A stretch of 11,434 bases of DNA from Opitutia bacterium UBA5964 (GCA_002430605.1 DJBY01000115.1:1-11434), one strand, 5' to 3'. Positions 1-7,323 are shown, counted from the stretch's first letter. Numbers and translations are program-made. The notes: generated by a model not told the origin, from the letters alone.

Positions 1-906
1 ATGAATCTCTCCGACGGCGGCCACCTCACACATGGCCACCCAATGAACTTCAGCGGCATCTACCACGATGTGGTCAATTACGGCGTCGACGTCGAAAACG
101 GCCTCATCGATTATGATGCGATCGCCGCAACCGCACGCGCCGAGAAGCCGAAGATGATCACTGTGGGCGCATCTGCCTACTCCCGTATCATCGACTTTGA
201 GCGTATGGGCGAAATCGCCCGCGAAGTGGGCGCCTACCTGATGGCCGACATCGCGCACATCGCCGGCCTCGTCGCGGCAGGGGTTCACCCCTCGCCAGTA
301 CCGCATGCCGACTTTGTCACCACCACTACACACAAGACCCTGCGCGGCCCACGTGGCGGCCTGATTCTGTGTAAAGCTGCACACGCCAAAAAGATCGACA
401 CCGCAGTCTTCCCCGGCACGCAAGGCGGCCCATTGATGCATGTGATCGCAGCCAAAGCGGTGTGCTTCAAGGAAGCGGCGACCGACGACTTCAAAGCCTA
501 TCAAACACAGGTCGCAGCCAATGCCAAAGCACTCGCGAATGCATTGATCGAGCGCGGCCACCACATCGTCAGCGGTGGCACCGACAATCACCTGATGATG
601 ATCGACCTGCGTAAAAAAGACCCAGAACTGACTGGTAAAGTCGCGCAGATCGCACTGGACGCTGCCAATATCACCGCAAACAAAAACACCGTTCCCGGCG
701 AAACACGCAGCCCCTTCCAGACCAGTGGCATCCGCCTTGGCACACCAGCGGTGACTAGCCGCGGCATGGTTGAGGCCGACATGCTTCGCATCGCCGAAGC
801 GATCGACATGGTGCTCAGCGCACCGACCGACGAGGCCGTCATCGCCCAAGCCCGCGCCATCGCGGAAGACCTCAGCCGACAGTATCCGCTGCCTTATCCC
901 GCATAG
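1..906 (+). CDS. glyA: Serine hydroxymethyltransferase, 5'-truncated by window edge
   Basis: PLP enzyme interconverting serine plus tetrahydrofolate with glycine plus 5,10-methylene-tetrahydrofolate, the main cytoplasmic source of one-carbon units. The visible 301 residues match the family from the N-L-S-D-G-G-H-L-T-H-G segment onward. The D-I-A-H-I-A-G-L motif (residues 83-90) contributes the Asp/His that contact PLP, and T-T-T-T-H-K-T-L-R-G-P-R-G-G (107-120) holds the Schiff-base lysine, K112 here, equivalent to K229 in the E. coli enzyme. The C-terminal S-G-I-R-L-G-T-P motif is intact. About 115-120 residues are missing at the N-terminus because the window begins inside the gene; the ATG at base 1 is an internal methionine (family G-M-N-L), not the start. 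The stop TAG is at 904-906, followed 27 bases later by a strong terminator, so glyA ends its transcription unit. Confidence 0.97.
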   Translation: MNLSDGGHLTHGHPMNFSGIYHDVVNYGVDVENGLIDYDAIAATARAEKPKMITVGASAYSRIIDFERMGEIAREVGAYLMADIAHIAGLVAAGVHPSPVPHADFVTTTTHKTLRGPRGGLILCKAAHAKKIDTAVFPGTQGGPLMHVIAAKAVCFKEAATDDFKAYQTQVAANAKALANALIERGHHIVSGGTDNHLMMIDLRKKDPELTGKVAQIALDAANITANKNTVPGETRSPFQTSGIRLGTPAVTSRGMVEADMLRIAEAIDMVLSAPTDEAVIAQARAIAEDLSRQYPLPYPA

Positions 907-933
907 CTCGAAGGCAATCCTGCAACTCTTTCC

Positions 934-968
934 AAGAAGCCCACCTCCGCGTGGGCTTCTTTTTTTTT
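934..968 (+). terminator. Rho-independent terminator of glyA
   Basis: A perfect 11-bp stem (934-944 with 951-961, arm AAGAAGCCCAC) encloses a six-base loop, CTCCGC, and runs into an unbroken T tract at 960-968. It begins 27 bases after the glyA stop. It is a textbook intrinsic terminator on the plus strand; the T tract is on one side only, and the A pair on the other side is too short for efficient minus-strand use. Confidence 0.94.
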
Positions 969-1057
969 GCTGCCCCCATTCCGACCAGCAGCTGGTGGCA
1001 TCTATTTAAGCGCCAGCGGATACAATCCTGGCGTAAAGCCAGTCACTACGAATATTT

Positions 1058-1079
1058 GTAGCGAGCGGGTTTATCCCGC
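1058..1079 (+). repeat. REP-like palindrome, GTAG-headed type
   Basis: The tetranucleotide GTAG (1058-1061) is followed after three bases by a hairpin with arms GCGGG (1065-1069) and CCCGC (1075-1079) and loop TTTAT. A GTAG or GGAG tetranucleotide 5' of a G+C-rich imperfect palindrome is the published definition of REP elements recognised by RAYT transposases. An inverted CTAC lies just upstream (1046-1049), giving the near-palindrome CTAC-N8-GTAG. Only one copy is in the window, so the assignment rests on form alone. Confidence 0.5.
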
Positions 1080-1231
1080 GATCTTCAACAGATTCACCAG
1101 ACCACAAAGCTTTCCGTAAAGGGCCTGCGCCCTCCATCTACGGCAGAAAACAACTCATATTAGCAATACATAGTCGCCAAAAAGAGTTGGACTTACTCGA
1201 CAAAATGCGTAAATTTTGTTTTTTAATTTAA

Positions 1232-1247
1232 TAGCCAATTCTGGCTA
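1232..1247. promoter_or_regulatory. Perfect dyad upstream of pseudopilin gene
   Basis: TAGCCA (1232-1237) and TGGCTA (1242-1247) form a perfect inverted repeat around the four bases ATTC, 33 bases before the pseudopilin start. It could be an operator half-site pair or a short hairpin in the leader. It has no T tract after it, so it is not an intrinsic terminator. The function is inferred only from position. Confidence 0.35.
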
Positions 1248-1280
1248 GCACACCTACCTCCACACGATTTTATTATAATC

Positions 1281-1979
1281 ATGATCAAAACAAAATCCCC
1301 ACGTTCAGGCTTCACCCTGATTGAACTCCTCACAGTTATCGCGATTATCGGCATCCTGGCCGCGATCCTTATTCCCGCCGTCGGCAAAGTCCGCGAAGTG
1401 GCGAATAAGTCCACATCCGCCTCGGACATGCGCTCCATCGCACTCTCCTACGCCACCTACTCTCAGTCCGGCGGACGCACACGCGTATTGAATGAAAACC
1501 GCCTTATCGCGAAATCTTACCCTAAAAGCGTTCAAGGTGTGGCACAATTCCTCGGCGATGAAGCCGACTTGAACGACGCGACCATCTGGCGTATCGGAGT
1601 CGATCCCGAGGTCATTGCGACAGAGCCAAACCCTCCAACTGTTGGATTCCGCGGTAGTGACGGAACATATACTGCTAACACCGAATTCACCTCATCCCCA
1701 GTGAGCTATGACTTTATCTTGGGCGTTGGCGGCAATGATCCCTCCACGACGACACCACTACTGGTAACGCGTGGCTTAAGCACCGATGGTCAATGGGATA
1801 ATACCACCCCATGGGGACGCGGCGGGCACATTGCGTTCCTTGATGCCCACGTGACTTTCTACAACGAACTAGACGGGACAGAGGATGGCTTCGTCAATCG
1901 CGCTGATGGTAAATTGACTAAAAGCTACGAAGATGCCATTCGCGACAGCGCTGAACTGCTAGAAGCAAGTTCAAACTAA
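1281..1979 (+). CDS. Type II secretion/type IV pilin-like protein (pseudopilin)
   Basis: Exported pilin-like protein of 232 residues. The class III leader has a short basic segment (residues 1-9) ending in G10, then mature F11-T-L-I-E15; E15 is the conserved +5 glutamate, and G10/F11 is the expected prepilin peptidase cut and N-methylation site. A hydrophobic helix spans about 11-33. The rest is a soluble globular domain without cysteines. Near the C-terminus, W-G-R-G-G-H-I-A-F-L-D-A-H-V (178-191) resembles the G-G-x-x-x-F-x-D-G-H-V end of the Planctomycetes/Verrucomicrobia H-X9-DG prepilin-like proteins, but with Ala for the usual Gly. Such proteins are often present in many copies per genome with unknown individual roles. 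The start ATG at 1281 has no visible Shine-Dalgarno sequence. The gene stands alone, with a strong terminator 22 bases after its stop, so it is probably a single-gene unit rather than part of a secretion operon. Confidence 0.9.
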   Translation: MIKTKSPRSGFTLIELLTVIAIIGILAAILIPAVGKVREVANKSTSASDMRSIALSYATYSQSGGRTRVLNENRLIAKSYPKSVQGVAQFLGDEADLNDATIWRIGVDPEVIATEPNPPTVGFRGSDGTYTANTEFTSSPVSYDFILGVGGNDPSTTTPLLVTRGLSTDGQWDNTTPWGRGGHIAFLDAHVTFYNELDGTEDGFVNRADGKLTKSYEDAIRDSAELLEASSN

Positions 1980-2001
1980 GGGTCTTCAACCCATTCTTTC
2001 C

Positions 2002-2037
2002 AAAAACTCGGACTCGCAAGAGTCCGAGTTTTTCTTT
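2002..2037 (+). terminator. Rho-independent terminator of pseudopilin gene
   Basis: A perfect 14-bp stem pairs 2002-2015 (AAAAACTCGGACTC) with 2020-2033 around a GCAA tetraloop of the stable GNRA class, followed by a T-rich tail TTTTTCTTT at 2029-2037. Because the left arm starts with five A residues, the element could also terminate transcription coming from the right. It starts 22 bases after the pseudopilin stop. Confidence 0.95.
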
Positions 2038-2104
2038 GCCCGCACACCGACTTTAAGATTATTGATCACGACCTTAGAAAACTAGCATCCCTGACTGATA
2101 CAAA

Positions 2105-2121
2105 CGGGAATGTCATTCCCG
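2105..2121. repeat. 17-bp perfect palindrome upstream of pyrophosphatase gene
   Basis: CGGGAATG and CATTCCCG form perfect 8-bp arms around a single T. It lies 97 bases before the pyrophosphatase start and upstream of its candidate promoter. Read on the minus strand it is preceded by AGAG, echoing the G-A-G-C-G-G-G of the REP-like hairpin at 1058. It may be a degenerate REP element or a binding site for a dimeric regulator; the sequence does not decide between them. Confidence 0.4.
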
Positions 2122-2142
2122 CTCTGGCAATCACACCCAAAC

Positions 2143-2171
2143 TTGGTTTTTTCTTTGTTTATCTTTGTAAT
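2143..2171 (+). promoter_or_regulatory. Candidate sigma-70-type promoter of pyrophosphatase gene
   Basis: TTGGTT (2143-2148) and TGTAAT (2166-2171) are separated by 17 bases. The -10 matches the consensus at 5/6 positions and the -35 at 3/6. Transcription would start near 2178, about 40 bases before the ATG. The region is T-rich, so chance matches are possible. Confidence 0.3.
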
Positions 2172-2217
2172 TTTGGGATTGTTTAACGCTCGGCTAATCC
2201 CTTAGTTGGCAATCATA

Positions 2218-3888
2218 ATGTCCGACCCGATTTTCATACTTGGCCACAAAAATCCCGACGCCGATGCGATTTGCTCTGCAATTGCCTATGAAGCGTACAA
2301 ACACGCCACCGGCGAAACCGAATATACCGCGGCTCGTTGTGGCAACTCGAATGCACGGATCGACGCGATCCTAGAGCGCTTCAACGTGCCCCTGCCACGT
2401 TTCATCGGCGATGTCACACCGCGCGTGGAAAACATCATGCACTCGAAAGTGCGCTCCGTTACCAAAAATAGCACCTGCGCCGAAGCACTGGAATTGATCG
2501 ACAAGTATGACGTACGCGCCCTGCCCGTAGTCGATGACAACGGCCACCTCGAAGGCCTGATCTCCATTTTCCAATTGGGCGAATTCTTCATCCCCAAGCC
2601 AAGTGAGCCGCGCAAGATGCGCCGGGTGCACACCAGCATCGGCGCCATCATTCGCTCGCTCAGCGCCACTGTGCTGCACCAAGATCGCTCTGACCAAGTC
2701 GAAGAACTATTCGTACGCGTCGGTGCCATGGACATTCGCTCCTTCGAAAACAATCATAAGGAGAATGGCACCAGCGCCAACACCAGCGTCATCGTCGTCG
2801 GCGACCGCAGAGACATCCAAGAACGCTGCATGCAACTCGGCGTACGTCTGCTGGTGATCACCGGTGGCCTCGAGGTCGACGCCGACATGATCGAGCAGGC
2901 CAAAGAGCGCAACGTTTCGCTGATCGTCAGCCCTTACGATTCTGCCTCCACGTCTTGGATCATCCGCACCGCCACGCACATCGATTCACTGGTCGATACC
3001 GAGGTGAAGTGCTTCAGCGCCGAAGACCGGATCGAATCTGTCAAGCGCCGGATCGCCAATTCCAACGACCCGCTTTACATGGTGACCAACGAGGACAAGG
3101 AGCTACTCGGCGTGTTCTCTAAAAGCGACATCCTGCGCCCGAGTCGCACACGTATCGCGCTGGTGGATCACAACGAGCTCGGCCAAGCCGTGAACGGCGC
3201 CAAGCAGGTGCAAATCACCGAAATCCTAGACCACCACCGCCTCGGCAATATCCCGACCGACCAACCTATTCTGTTCATCAATCGGCCAGTCGGCTCGACC
3301 TGCTCAATTATCGCTGACCTATTTCGTACGCGATCGCTCACACCGACGCCAGCCATGGCAGGCATTATGATGTCCGGGATCATCTCCGACACCCTCTTTC
3401 TCAATAGTCCAACGACTACCCCTCTCGAAAGCGAACTGCTCGATTGGCTCTCGCCGATCGCCGCAATTAGTGCCGAAGAACTGGCGGAACTCATTTTCTC
3501 ATCCGGTTCGGTGATTATCAATCACACACCCGAAGAAGTGGTTTGCTCAGACTGCAAGAGTTACTCCGATGGCGACATCACTTACTCGGTCTCTCAGATT
3601 GAAGAACTAGGATTTGCTAATTTTTGGAAACACGAAGATGCCCTCGACCTTGCGCTCGAAGCCTACCGTAAAAAAGAAGGGCTGCTCTTTAGCTTCCTGC
3701 TAGTGACCGATATTAACACCCAGGATTCACTGCTCGTGGTGGCTGGTAGTGACGAAATCAAGGGCCAGATCAACTATCCACAGCACGGCCAAAACAACAT
3801 TTACGATTTAGCGGGGATCGTTAGCCGCAAGAAGCAACTGATCCCCTACATCTCGACGCTGTTGAAGACCATGGGCGTGGGCGGGTAA
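2218..3888 (+). CDS. Manganese-dependent inorganic pyrophosphatase, family II, with CBS and DRTGG domains
   Basis: Cytoplasmic hydrolase converting pyrophosphate to two phosphates, which pulls biosynthetic reactions forward. The 556 residues match CBS-PPases. The N-terminal DHH motif G-H-K-N-P-D-A-D is at 9-16, the first CBS segment at about 71-125, a DRTGG-like segment at about 140-245 and the second CBS segment at about 255-306. The catalytic half then resumes with V-D-H-N (D317/H318), L-D-H-H (D338-H340), G-S-T-C-S-I-I (359-365) and S-D-T (around 391), and ends in the DHHA2 domain with the substrate-binding S-R-K-K-Q signature at 536-540. All expected metal and substrate residues are present. 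Characterised CBS-PPases are inhibited by AMP/ADP and activated by ATP or, when DRTGG is present, by diadenosine polyphosphates, so the same control is inferred. I chose ATG 2218; an in-frame TTG at 2206 would add four residues, and neither has a clear Shine-Dalgarno sequence. It is convergent with clpB. Confidence 0.95.
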   Translation: MSDPIFILGHKNPDADAICSAIAYEAYKHATGETEYTAARCGNSNARIDAILERFNVPLPRFIGDVTPRVENIMHSKVRSVTKNSTCAEALELIDKYDVRALPVVDDNGHLEGLISIFQLGEFFIPKPSEPRKMRRVHTSIGAIIRSLSATVLHQDRSDQVEELFVRVGAMDIRSFENNHKENGTSANTSVIVVGDRRDIQERCMQLGVRLLVITGGLEVDADMIEQAKERNVSLIVSPYDSASTSWIIRTATHIDSLVDTEVKCFSAEDRIESVKRRIANSNDPLYMVTNEDKELLGVFSKSDILRPSRTRIALVDHNELGQAVNGAKQVQITEILDHHRLGNIPTDQPILFINRPVGSTCSIIADLFRTRSLTPTPAMAGIMMSGIISDTLFLNSPTTTPLESELLDWLSPIAAISAEELAELIFSSGSVIINHTPEEVVCSDCKSYSDGDITYSVSQIEELGFANFWKHEDALDLALEAYRKKEGLLFSFLLVTDINTQDSLLVVAGSDEIKGQINYPQHGQNNIYDLAGIVSRKKQLIPYISTLLKTMGVGG

Positions 3889-3896
3889 GCTGGCAG

Positions 3897-3935
3897 CGCA
3901 AGTCCCGTGGCCTACGTCGTCAGACGGGGGTTCTG
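3897..3935 (-). repeat. Spacer repeat copy A (100-bp period)
   Basis: This 39-bp stretch recurs at 3997-4037, differing by one substitution and a two-base insertion. Weaker similarity continues to about 3964. On the minus strand, GTAG (3915-3912) precedes an imperfect palindrome, so it may be a degenerate REP element. It lies in the spacer between the convergent pyrophosphatase and clpB genes, where no T-tailed intrinsic terminator is visible. Confidence 0.7.
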
Positions 3936-3996
3936 CAACGAGCACACGCCCACAACTGCAACGCTCCCCGATCTCACGATCGAGGCCACACAGCAT

Positions 3997-4037
3997 CGCA
4001 AGTCCCTTGGCCTACGTCGTCACAGACGGGGGTTCTG
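3997..4037 (-). repeat. Spacer repeat copy B (100-bp period)
   Basis: Second copy of the 3897-3935 sequence, starting exactly 100 bases after it and ending 16 bases before the clpB stop codon. On the minus strand, GTAG (4015-4012) is followed by GCCAAGGGACTTGC, which folds as GC[C]AAG/CTTGC with one bulged C. Similarity to copy A continues, with gaps, through about 4071, that is, into the last codons of clpB. Confidence 0.7.
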
Positions 4038-4053
4038 GGCATAACACACGTGA

Positions 4054-6645
4054 CTACTGCATCAGTAACGCATCGCCATCGAGCGTGAAACGCACGGTAC
4101 TCTGCTCGGCGACATCGCCGCTGAGAATACCGCGCGCCAGGCGCGTCTCGACCTGCTTCTGCAAGAAGCGCTTGAGAGGGCGTGCACCATAGACGGGGTC
4201 GTAACCTTTCTCGCCGATCCAAGCACTGGCCGCTTGGTCAAATTCGATCACGATCTGCCGATCGGCAAGCCGTGCATTGAGTTGCGCGAGCAACAGGTCG
4301 ACGATCTCAGTGATCTCTTCAAGCGTGAGTGGCTTAAACAAAATGACGTCGTCGATTCGGTTTAAGAACTCAGGGCGGAAGCCTTGACGCAACTCTGTCA
4401 TCACAGAATCGCGCACCGTTTCCGGTATTTGATCTCCGGATACACCTTCGGTTAAATAGCGGCTGCCGACATTGGAGGTCATAATGATCACCGTGTTCTT
4501 AAAGTCCACAGTATGCCCCTGCGAATCAGTAATGCGGCCGTCGTCCATCACTTGCAGCAAGACGTTGAAAACATCCGGGTGCGCCTTTTCGATTTCGTCG
4601 AACAGCACGACGCTGTAAGGCTTGCGGCGCACGGCTTCGGTAAGCTGTCCACCTTCATCATAACCGACATAGCCCGGCGGCGCACCGATCAATCGAGCCA
4701 CGGAGTGCTTCTCCATATATTCGGACATGTCGAGGCGCACGATATTGTCGGCCGAGTCAAACAGTGTCGCGGCGAGCGTGCGGGCTAACTCGGTCTTCCC
4801 GACGCCAGTCGGCCCGAGGAACAGAAAGCTGCCAATCGGCCGGCGCGGATCTTTAATACCCGCACGAGCACGCAGAATCGCTTCAGAGACGAGCGTGACC
4901 GCTTCATCTTGGCCAACCACACTTTCGTGCAATACTTCGTCAAGACGGAGCAACTTCTCGCGCTCACCCTCAACTAGACGCGTCACGGGCACACCGGTCC
5001 ACTTCGAAACAATGTCGGCGATCTCGTCTTGCGAGACTTCCTCCTTCAAGAGTGCGCCTTCCTTCGCCTCAACCGCTTCGAGAGCTTGTAGCTTTTCTTC
5101 CAGCTCTGGCATCTTGCCATGCCGAAGCTGGGCGACGACATTGAGATCGTATTCGCGCTCGGCTCTTTCCATTGCGATACGGGTGGCATCGAGCTCTTCA
5201 CGCACGGCGCGGATTTCGTCAATGGCCCCCTTTTCGTTGTCCCACTGCGAACGGAAGACGCCGACCTCTTCACGAACGTTCGCGAGCTCCTTAGACAGTA
5301 CCTTCAGCCGCGCCTTGGAGGCGTCATCCTTCTCGTTTTTCAACGCGGCCTCTTCGATTTCAAGTTGGAGCGCACGCCGCGTCAGCGCATCGAGTTCCTG
5401 CGGCATGCTGTCCATCTCGGTGCGAATCATCGCACAGGCTTCGTCAACCAGGTCGATCGCCTTATCTGGCAGAAAGCGGTCGGTGATATAACGATGCGAG
5501 AGCACAGCGGCTTGCACGAGCGCGTTGTCTTGAATGCGCACGCCATGGAAGAGTTCGAAGCGCTCGCGAATGCCGCGAAGAATCGAAATGGTATCTTCAA
5601 CAGTGGGCTGATCGACCTGCACCGGCTGGAAGCGGCGTTCGAGGGCCGCGTCTTTCTCGATGTATTGTCGATACTCATCGAGCGTCGTCGCGCCGATACA
5701 GTGCAGCTCGCCACGCGCCAACATCGGCTTGAGCATATTGCCCGCGTCCATCGCACCTTCAGACTTGCCAGCACCGACGATCGTATGCAGCTCGTCAATG
5801 AACAGCAGAATGCGCCCCTCGCTGGACTTCACTTCCGCTAAGACTGCCTTGAGGCGCTCTTCAAATTCGCCGCGATACTTGGCACCCGCAATCAGCGAGC
5901 CCATATCGAGGGCAAAGATCGTCTTGTCCTTGAGGCCCTCGGAGACGTCGCCACGGACAATACGCTGCGCTAGGCCCTCGACAATCGCAGTCTTACCGAC
6001 GCCAGGCTCACCGATTAGTACCGGATTATTCTTGGTCTTGCGCGACAGGATACGAATCACTCGGCGGATCTCTTCATCACGCCCAATCACTGGGTCCATT
6101 TTACCCTTACGTGCCTGTTCGACCAGATCGATGCCGTATTTCTCCAGCGCCTCGAAAGTAGTCTCTGGATTACGGCTGGTTACCCTTTGACCGCCACGTA
6201 ACGATTTAAGCACTCCTAGTACCTTATCATGATCGAGTGTAAACTGCGCAAAGAATTTGCCGAGCTTGCTATTCGCCTCCGCGCTCAACAGGCCGAGGAA
6301 CAGGTGCTCCGTGCTGACGAACTCATCCTTCAGCGTGGTTTTCTGTTGATCGGCTTGCGAAATCACCTGCTGTAAGGCCGACGAGACATAGACTTGGCTA
6401 ACATTGACGCTGCCCGTGGCTTTCGGCAGTTTATCGATCTCGCGCTCTGTGGCGAGCTGCACCGCAGCAGGCGTGATTTGCAGCCGCTCCAGCAGGCTGG
6501 GCACAATGCCACCTTCCTGTTGAACCAGAGCGAGCAGGAGATGCCAGACGTCGATCTCCTGCTGACCGTGACGACGCGCAAGATTCTGCGCCTCCTGTAC
6601 GGCAAAAGCGGATTTCTCGGTAAATGTGTTAAAATCAATATTCAT
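4054..6645 (-). CDS. clpB: ATP-dependent disaggregase ClpB (Hsp100)
   Basis: Hexameric AAA+ chaperone that pulls polypeptides out of aggregates together with DnaK in the cytoplasm. The 863 residues are the normal length. The Clp N-terminal repeat domain covers about 1-145. AAA1 has Walker A G-E-P-G-V-G-K-T (212-219), Walker B L-L-F-I-D-E-L-H (280-287, catalytic E285) and arginine-finger residues R337/R338. A charged coiled-coil middle domain at about 405-520 separates ClpB from ClpA/ClpX. AAA2 has Walker A G-P-T-G-V-G-K-T (611-618), Walker B V-V-L-F-D-E-I-E (679-686) and sensor-2 G-A-R-P-L-K-R (820-826). I chose ATG 6645, giving M-N-I-D-F-N-T-F-T-E-K, because AAGAG lies eight bases upstream; the in-frame GTG 6654 and ATG 6651 would overlap or crowd that site. 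It is transcribed alone. I found no CIRCE element and no convincing sigma-32 promoter upstream. Confidence 0.98.
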   Translation of the reverse strand: MNIDFNTFTEKSAFAVQEAQNLARRHGQQEIDVWHLLLALVQQEGGIVPSLLERLQITPAAVQLATEREIDKLPKATGSVNVSQVYVSSALQQVISQADQQKTTLKDEFVSTEHLFLGLLSAEANSKLGKFFAQFTLDHDKVLGVLKSLRGGQRVTSRNPETTFEALEKYGIDLVEQARKGKMDPVIGRDEEIRRVIRILSRKTKNNPVLIGEPGVGKTAIVEGLAQRIVRGDVSEGLKDKTIFALDMGSLIAGAKYRGEFEERLKAVLAEVKSSEGRILLFIDELHTIVGAGKSEGAMDAGNMLKPMLARGELHCIGATTLDEYRQYIEKDAALERRFQPVQVDQPTVEDTISILRGIRERFELFHGVRIQDNALVQAAVLSHRYITDRFLPDKAIDLVDEACAMIRTEMDSMPQELDALTRRALQLEIEEAALKNEKDDASKARLKVLSKELANVREEVGVFRSQWDNEKGAIDEIRAVREELDATRIAMERAEREYDLNVVAQLRHGKMPELEEKLQALEAVEAKEGALLKEEVSQDEIADIVSKWTGVPVTRLVEGEREKLLRLDEVLHESVVGQDEAVTLVSEAILRARAGIKDPRRPIGSFLFLGPTGVGKTELARTLAATLFDSADNIVRLDMSEYMEKHSVARLIGAPPGYVGYDEGGQLTEAVRRKPYSVVLFDEIEKAHPDVFNVLLQVMDDGRITDSQGHTVDFKNTVIIMTSNVGSRYLTEGVSGDQIPETVRDSVMTELRQGFRPEFLNRIDDVILFKPLTLEEITEIVDLLLAQLNARLADRQIVIEFDQAASAWIGEKGYDPVYGARPLKRFLQKQVETRLARGILSGDVAEQSTVRFTLDGDALLMQ

Positions 6646-6653
6646 GCCCATCA

Positions 6654-6658
6654 CTCTT
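6654..6658 (-). promoter_or_regulatory. Ribosome binding site deciding the clpB start
   Basis: AAGAG on the minus strand (6658-6654) lies eight bases before ATG 6645, the normal spacing. Two other in-frame starts, GTG 6654 and ATG 6651, overlap it or follow it by only two bases, so they are unlikely to be the main start. Confidence 0.55.
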
Positions 6659-6798
6659 GCATAACTCGTTCCAACTGACGAACCAAGCGATCAATTTACC
6701 ACAAGATACTATTATTTAGCGACTTACAAATAAACTAGAGGGCATTTTTAGGTATTCAAGACGAACAAAGCGAGACAACGAGCCACAGGTAGCGACAA

Positions 6799-6828
6799 AA
6801 TGACTCACTAGCACGCAGTGAATGACTC
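6799..6828. promoter_or_regulatory. Direct repeats around a dyad in the clpB divergent promoter region
   Basis: AATGACTC occurs at 6799-6806 and again at 6821-6828, a 22-bp offset or about two helical turns. Between them CACT (6806-6809) and AGTG (6817-6820) form a short dyad. Partial similarity extends outward as GCGACAAA and TCGACAAA. The site lies between the divergent clpB and exported-protein genes, so a regulator-binding role is plausible but unproven. Confidence 0.3.
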
Positions 6829-6867
6829 TCGACAAAGCCAGTATCGCTCACAGCTTATTTAGAGAGT

Positions 6868-7242
6868 ATGCTTCGCCTCAAACAAAACGCACTCGCTTAT
6901 CTAAGCACCACACTCCTGGTGATCGCTAGTTGCCAGGTGTCCGCCTTTGAGCAAGGCACCTATTTCATCTATCAGCTCGTCGAGCAAAGTGACGCGCCAG
7001 CCATCGACCAGCGCCTCACAGTGAACCGTCAACTGTTTGCCAAAGCAAAAACGCCCGCAGTGACACGCACGGCCAAAGCCGCCGAAGCTTCAGAGTTCGA
7101 GATAAACTACACCACTCTGGGCACCACTACAAACTCCGGCTTTGACTCCACCCAGACATACAGCACTGAGCTGGAAACGACCAGTGAGGCATCGACGTTT
7201 GGTATTGGCACGCAGGAGACTATTTCCCTCTTTGATCATTAG
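6868..7242 (+). CDS. Small exported protein of unknown function
   Basis: I do not recognise this 124-residue protein. The N-terminus is a good secretion signal: basic M-L-R-L-K-Q, a hydrophobic core at about residues 8-21, then S-C-Q-V-S-A (21-26). Signal peptidase I could cut after V-S-A, leaving F27-E-Q. Alternatively, I-A-S-C at 19-22 fits a lipobox, which would make C22 a lipidated cysteine. The mature part is short and rich in Thr, Ser and Glu with no catalytic motif and no further cysteine, and looks poorly ordered. Only AGAGAG (6861-6866) precedes the ATG, one base away, which is too close for a normal Shine-Dalgarno. A start with a signal peptide and the divergent position from clpB support a real gene. 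A weak T6 tract at 7261-7266 follows it. It may be lineage-specific. Confidence 0.6.
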   Translation: MLRLKQNALAYLSTTLLVIASCQVSAFEQGTYFIYQLVEQSDAPAIDQRLTVNRQLFAKAKTPAVTRTAKAAEASEFEINYTTLGTTTNSGFDSTQTYSTELETTSEASTFGIGTQETISLFDH

Positions 7243-7323
7243 CCACTGATCCGGAAACTGTTTTTTAATTGCCGCACGCCGCGCCAAGAGTCCGCAAAGA
7301 GTCCTCAGTCGCAGACGTCATAT

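Larger units (their letters stand above)
969..1280. other. Gene-free spacer between glyA terminator and pseudopilin gene
   Basis: I see no convincing coding region here. It contains a GTAG-headed palindrome (1058-1079) and a 6-bp-arm dyad (1232-1247), both listed separately. A weak promoter candidate for the pseudopilin gene is TTGGAC at 1187-1192 and TAAATT at 1210-1215, with 17 bases between; it matches the sigma-70 consensus at only 3/6 and 4/6 positions. The stretch from about 1140 is clearly A+T richer than the flanking genes, which fits a promoter region. Confidence 0.6.

Noticed and set aside
1274..1279. TATAAT directly before the pseudopilin ATG
   Set aside because: A transcript started by this -10 would begin after the ATG, so it cannot serve this start codon.
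2206..2217. TTG start extending the pyrophosphatase by four residues
   Set aside because: It has no Shine-Dalgarno sequence, and ATG 2218 gives the usual short lead-in before the G-H-K-N-P-D-A-D motif.
3897..4037. Possible CRISPR array because of the regular 100-bp repeat spacing
   Set aside because: There are only two copies, the intervening segment (about 61 bases) is longer than usual, one flank enters clpB, and no cas gene is nearby.
4727..5491. Plus-strand open frame of 254 residues inside clpB
   Set aside because: It is the antisense shadow of a well-supported ClpB; the product is a low-complexity Ser/Arg/Ala string with no domain. The same applies to the 240-residue frame at 5119-5841 and the 176-residue frame at 5660-6190.
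6736..6760. Sigma-32-like promoter upstream of clpB (CTTGAA at 6760-6755 on the minus strand)
   Set aside because: The only C-rich candidate -10 (CCCTCTA) is poor and lies 12 bases away, shorter than the usual 13-17. No CIRCE repeat (TTAGCACTC-N9-GAGTGCTAA) was found either.
7240..7266. Intrinsic terminator after the small exported protein
   Set aside because: There is a T6 tract at 7261-7266, but the preceding stem is only the short TCCGGA self-complement with mismatches.
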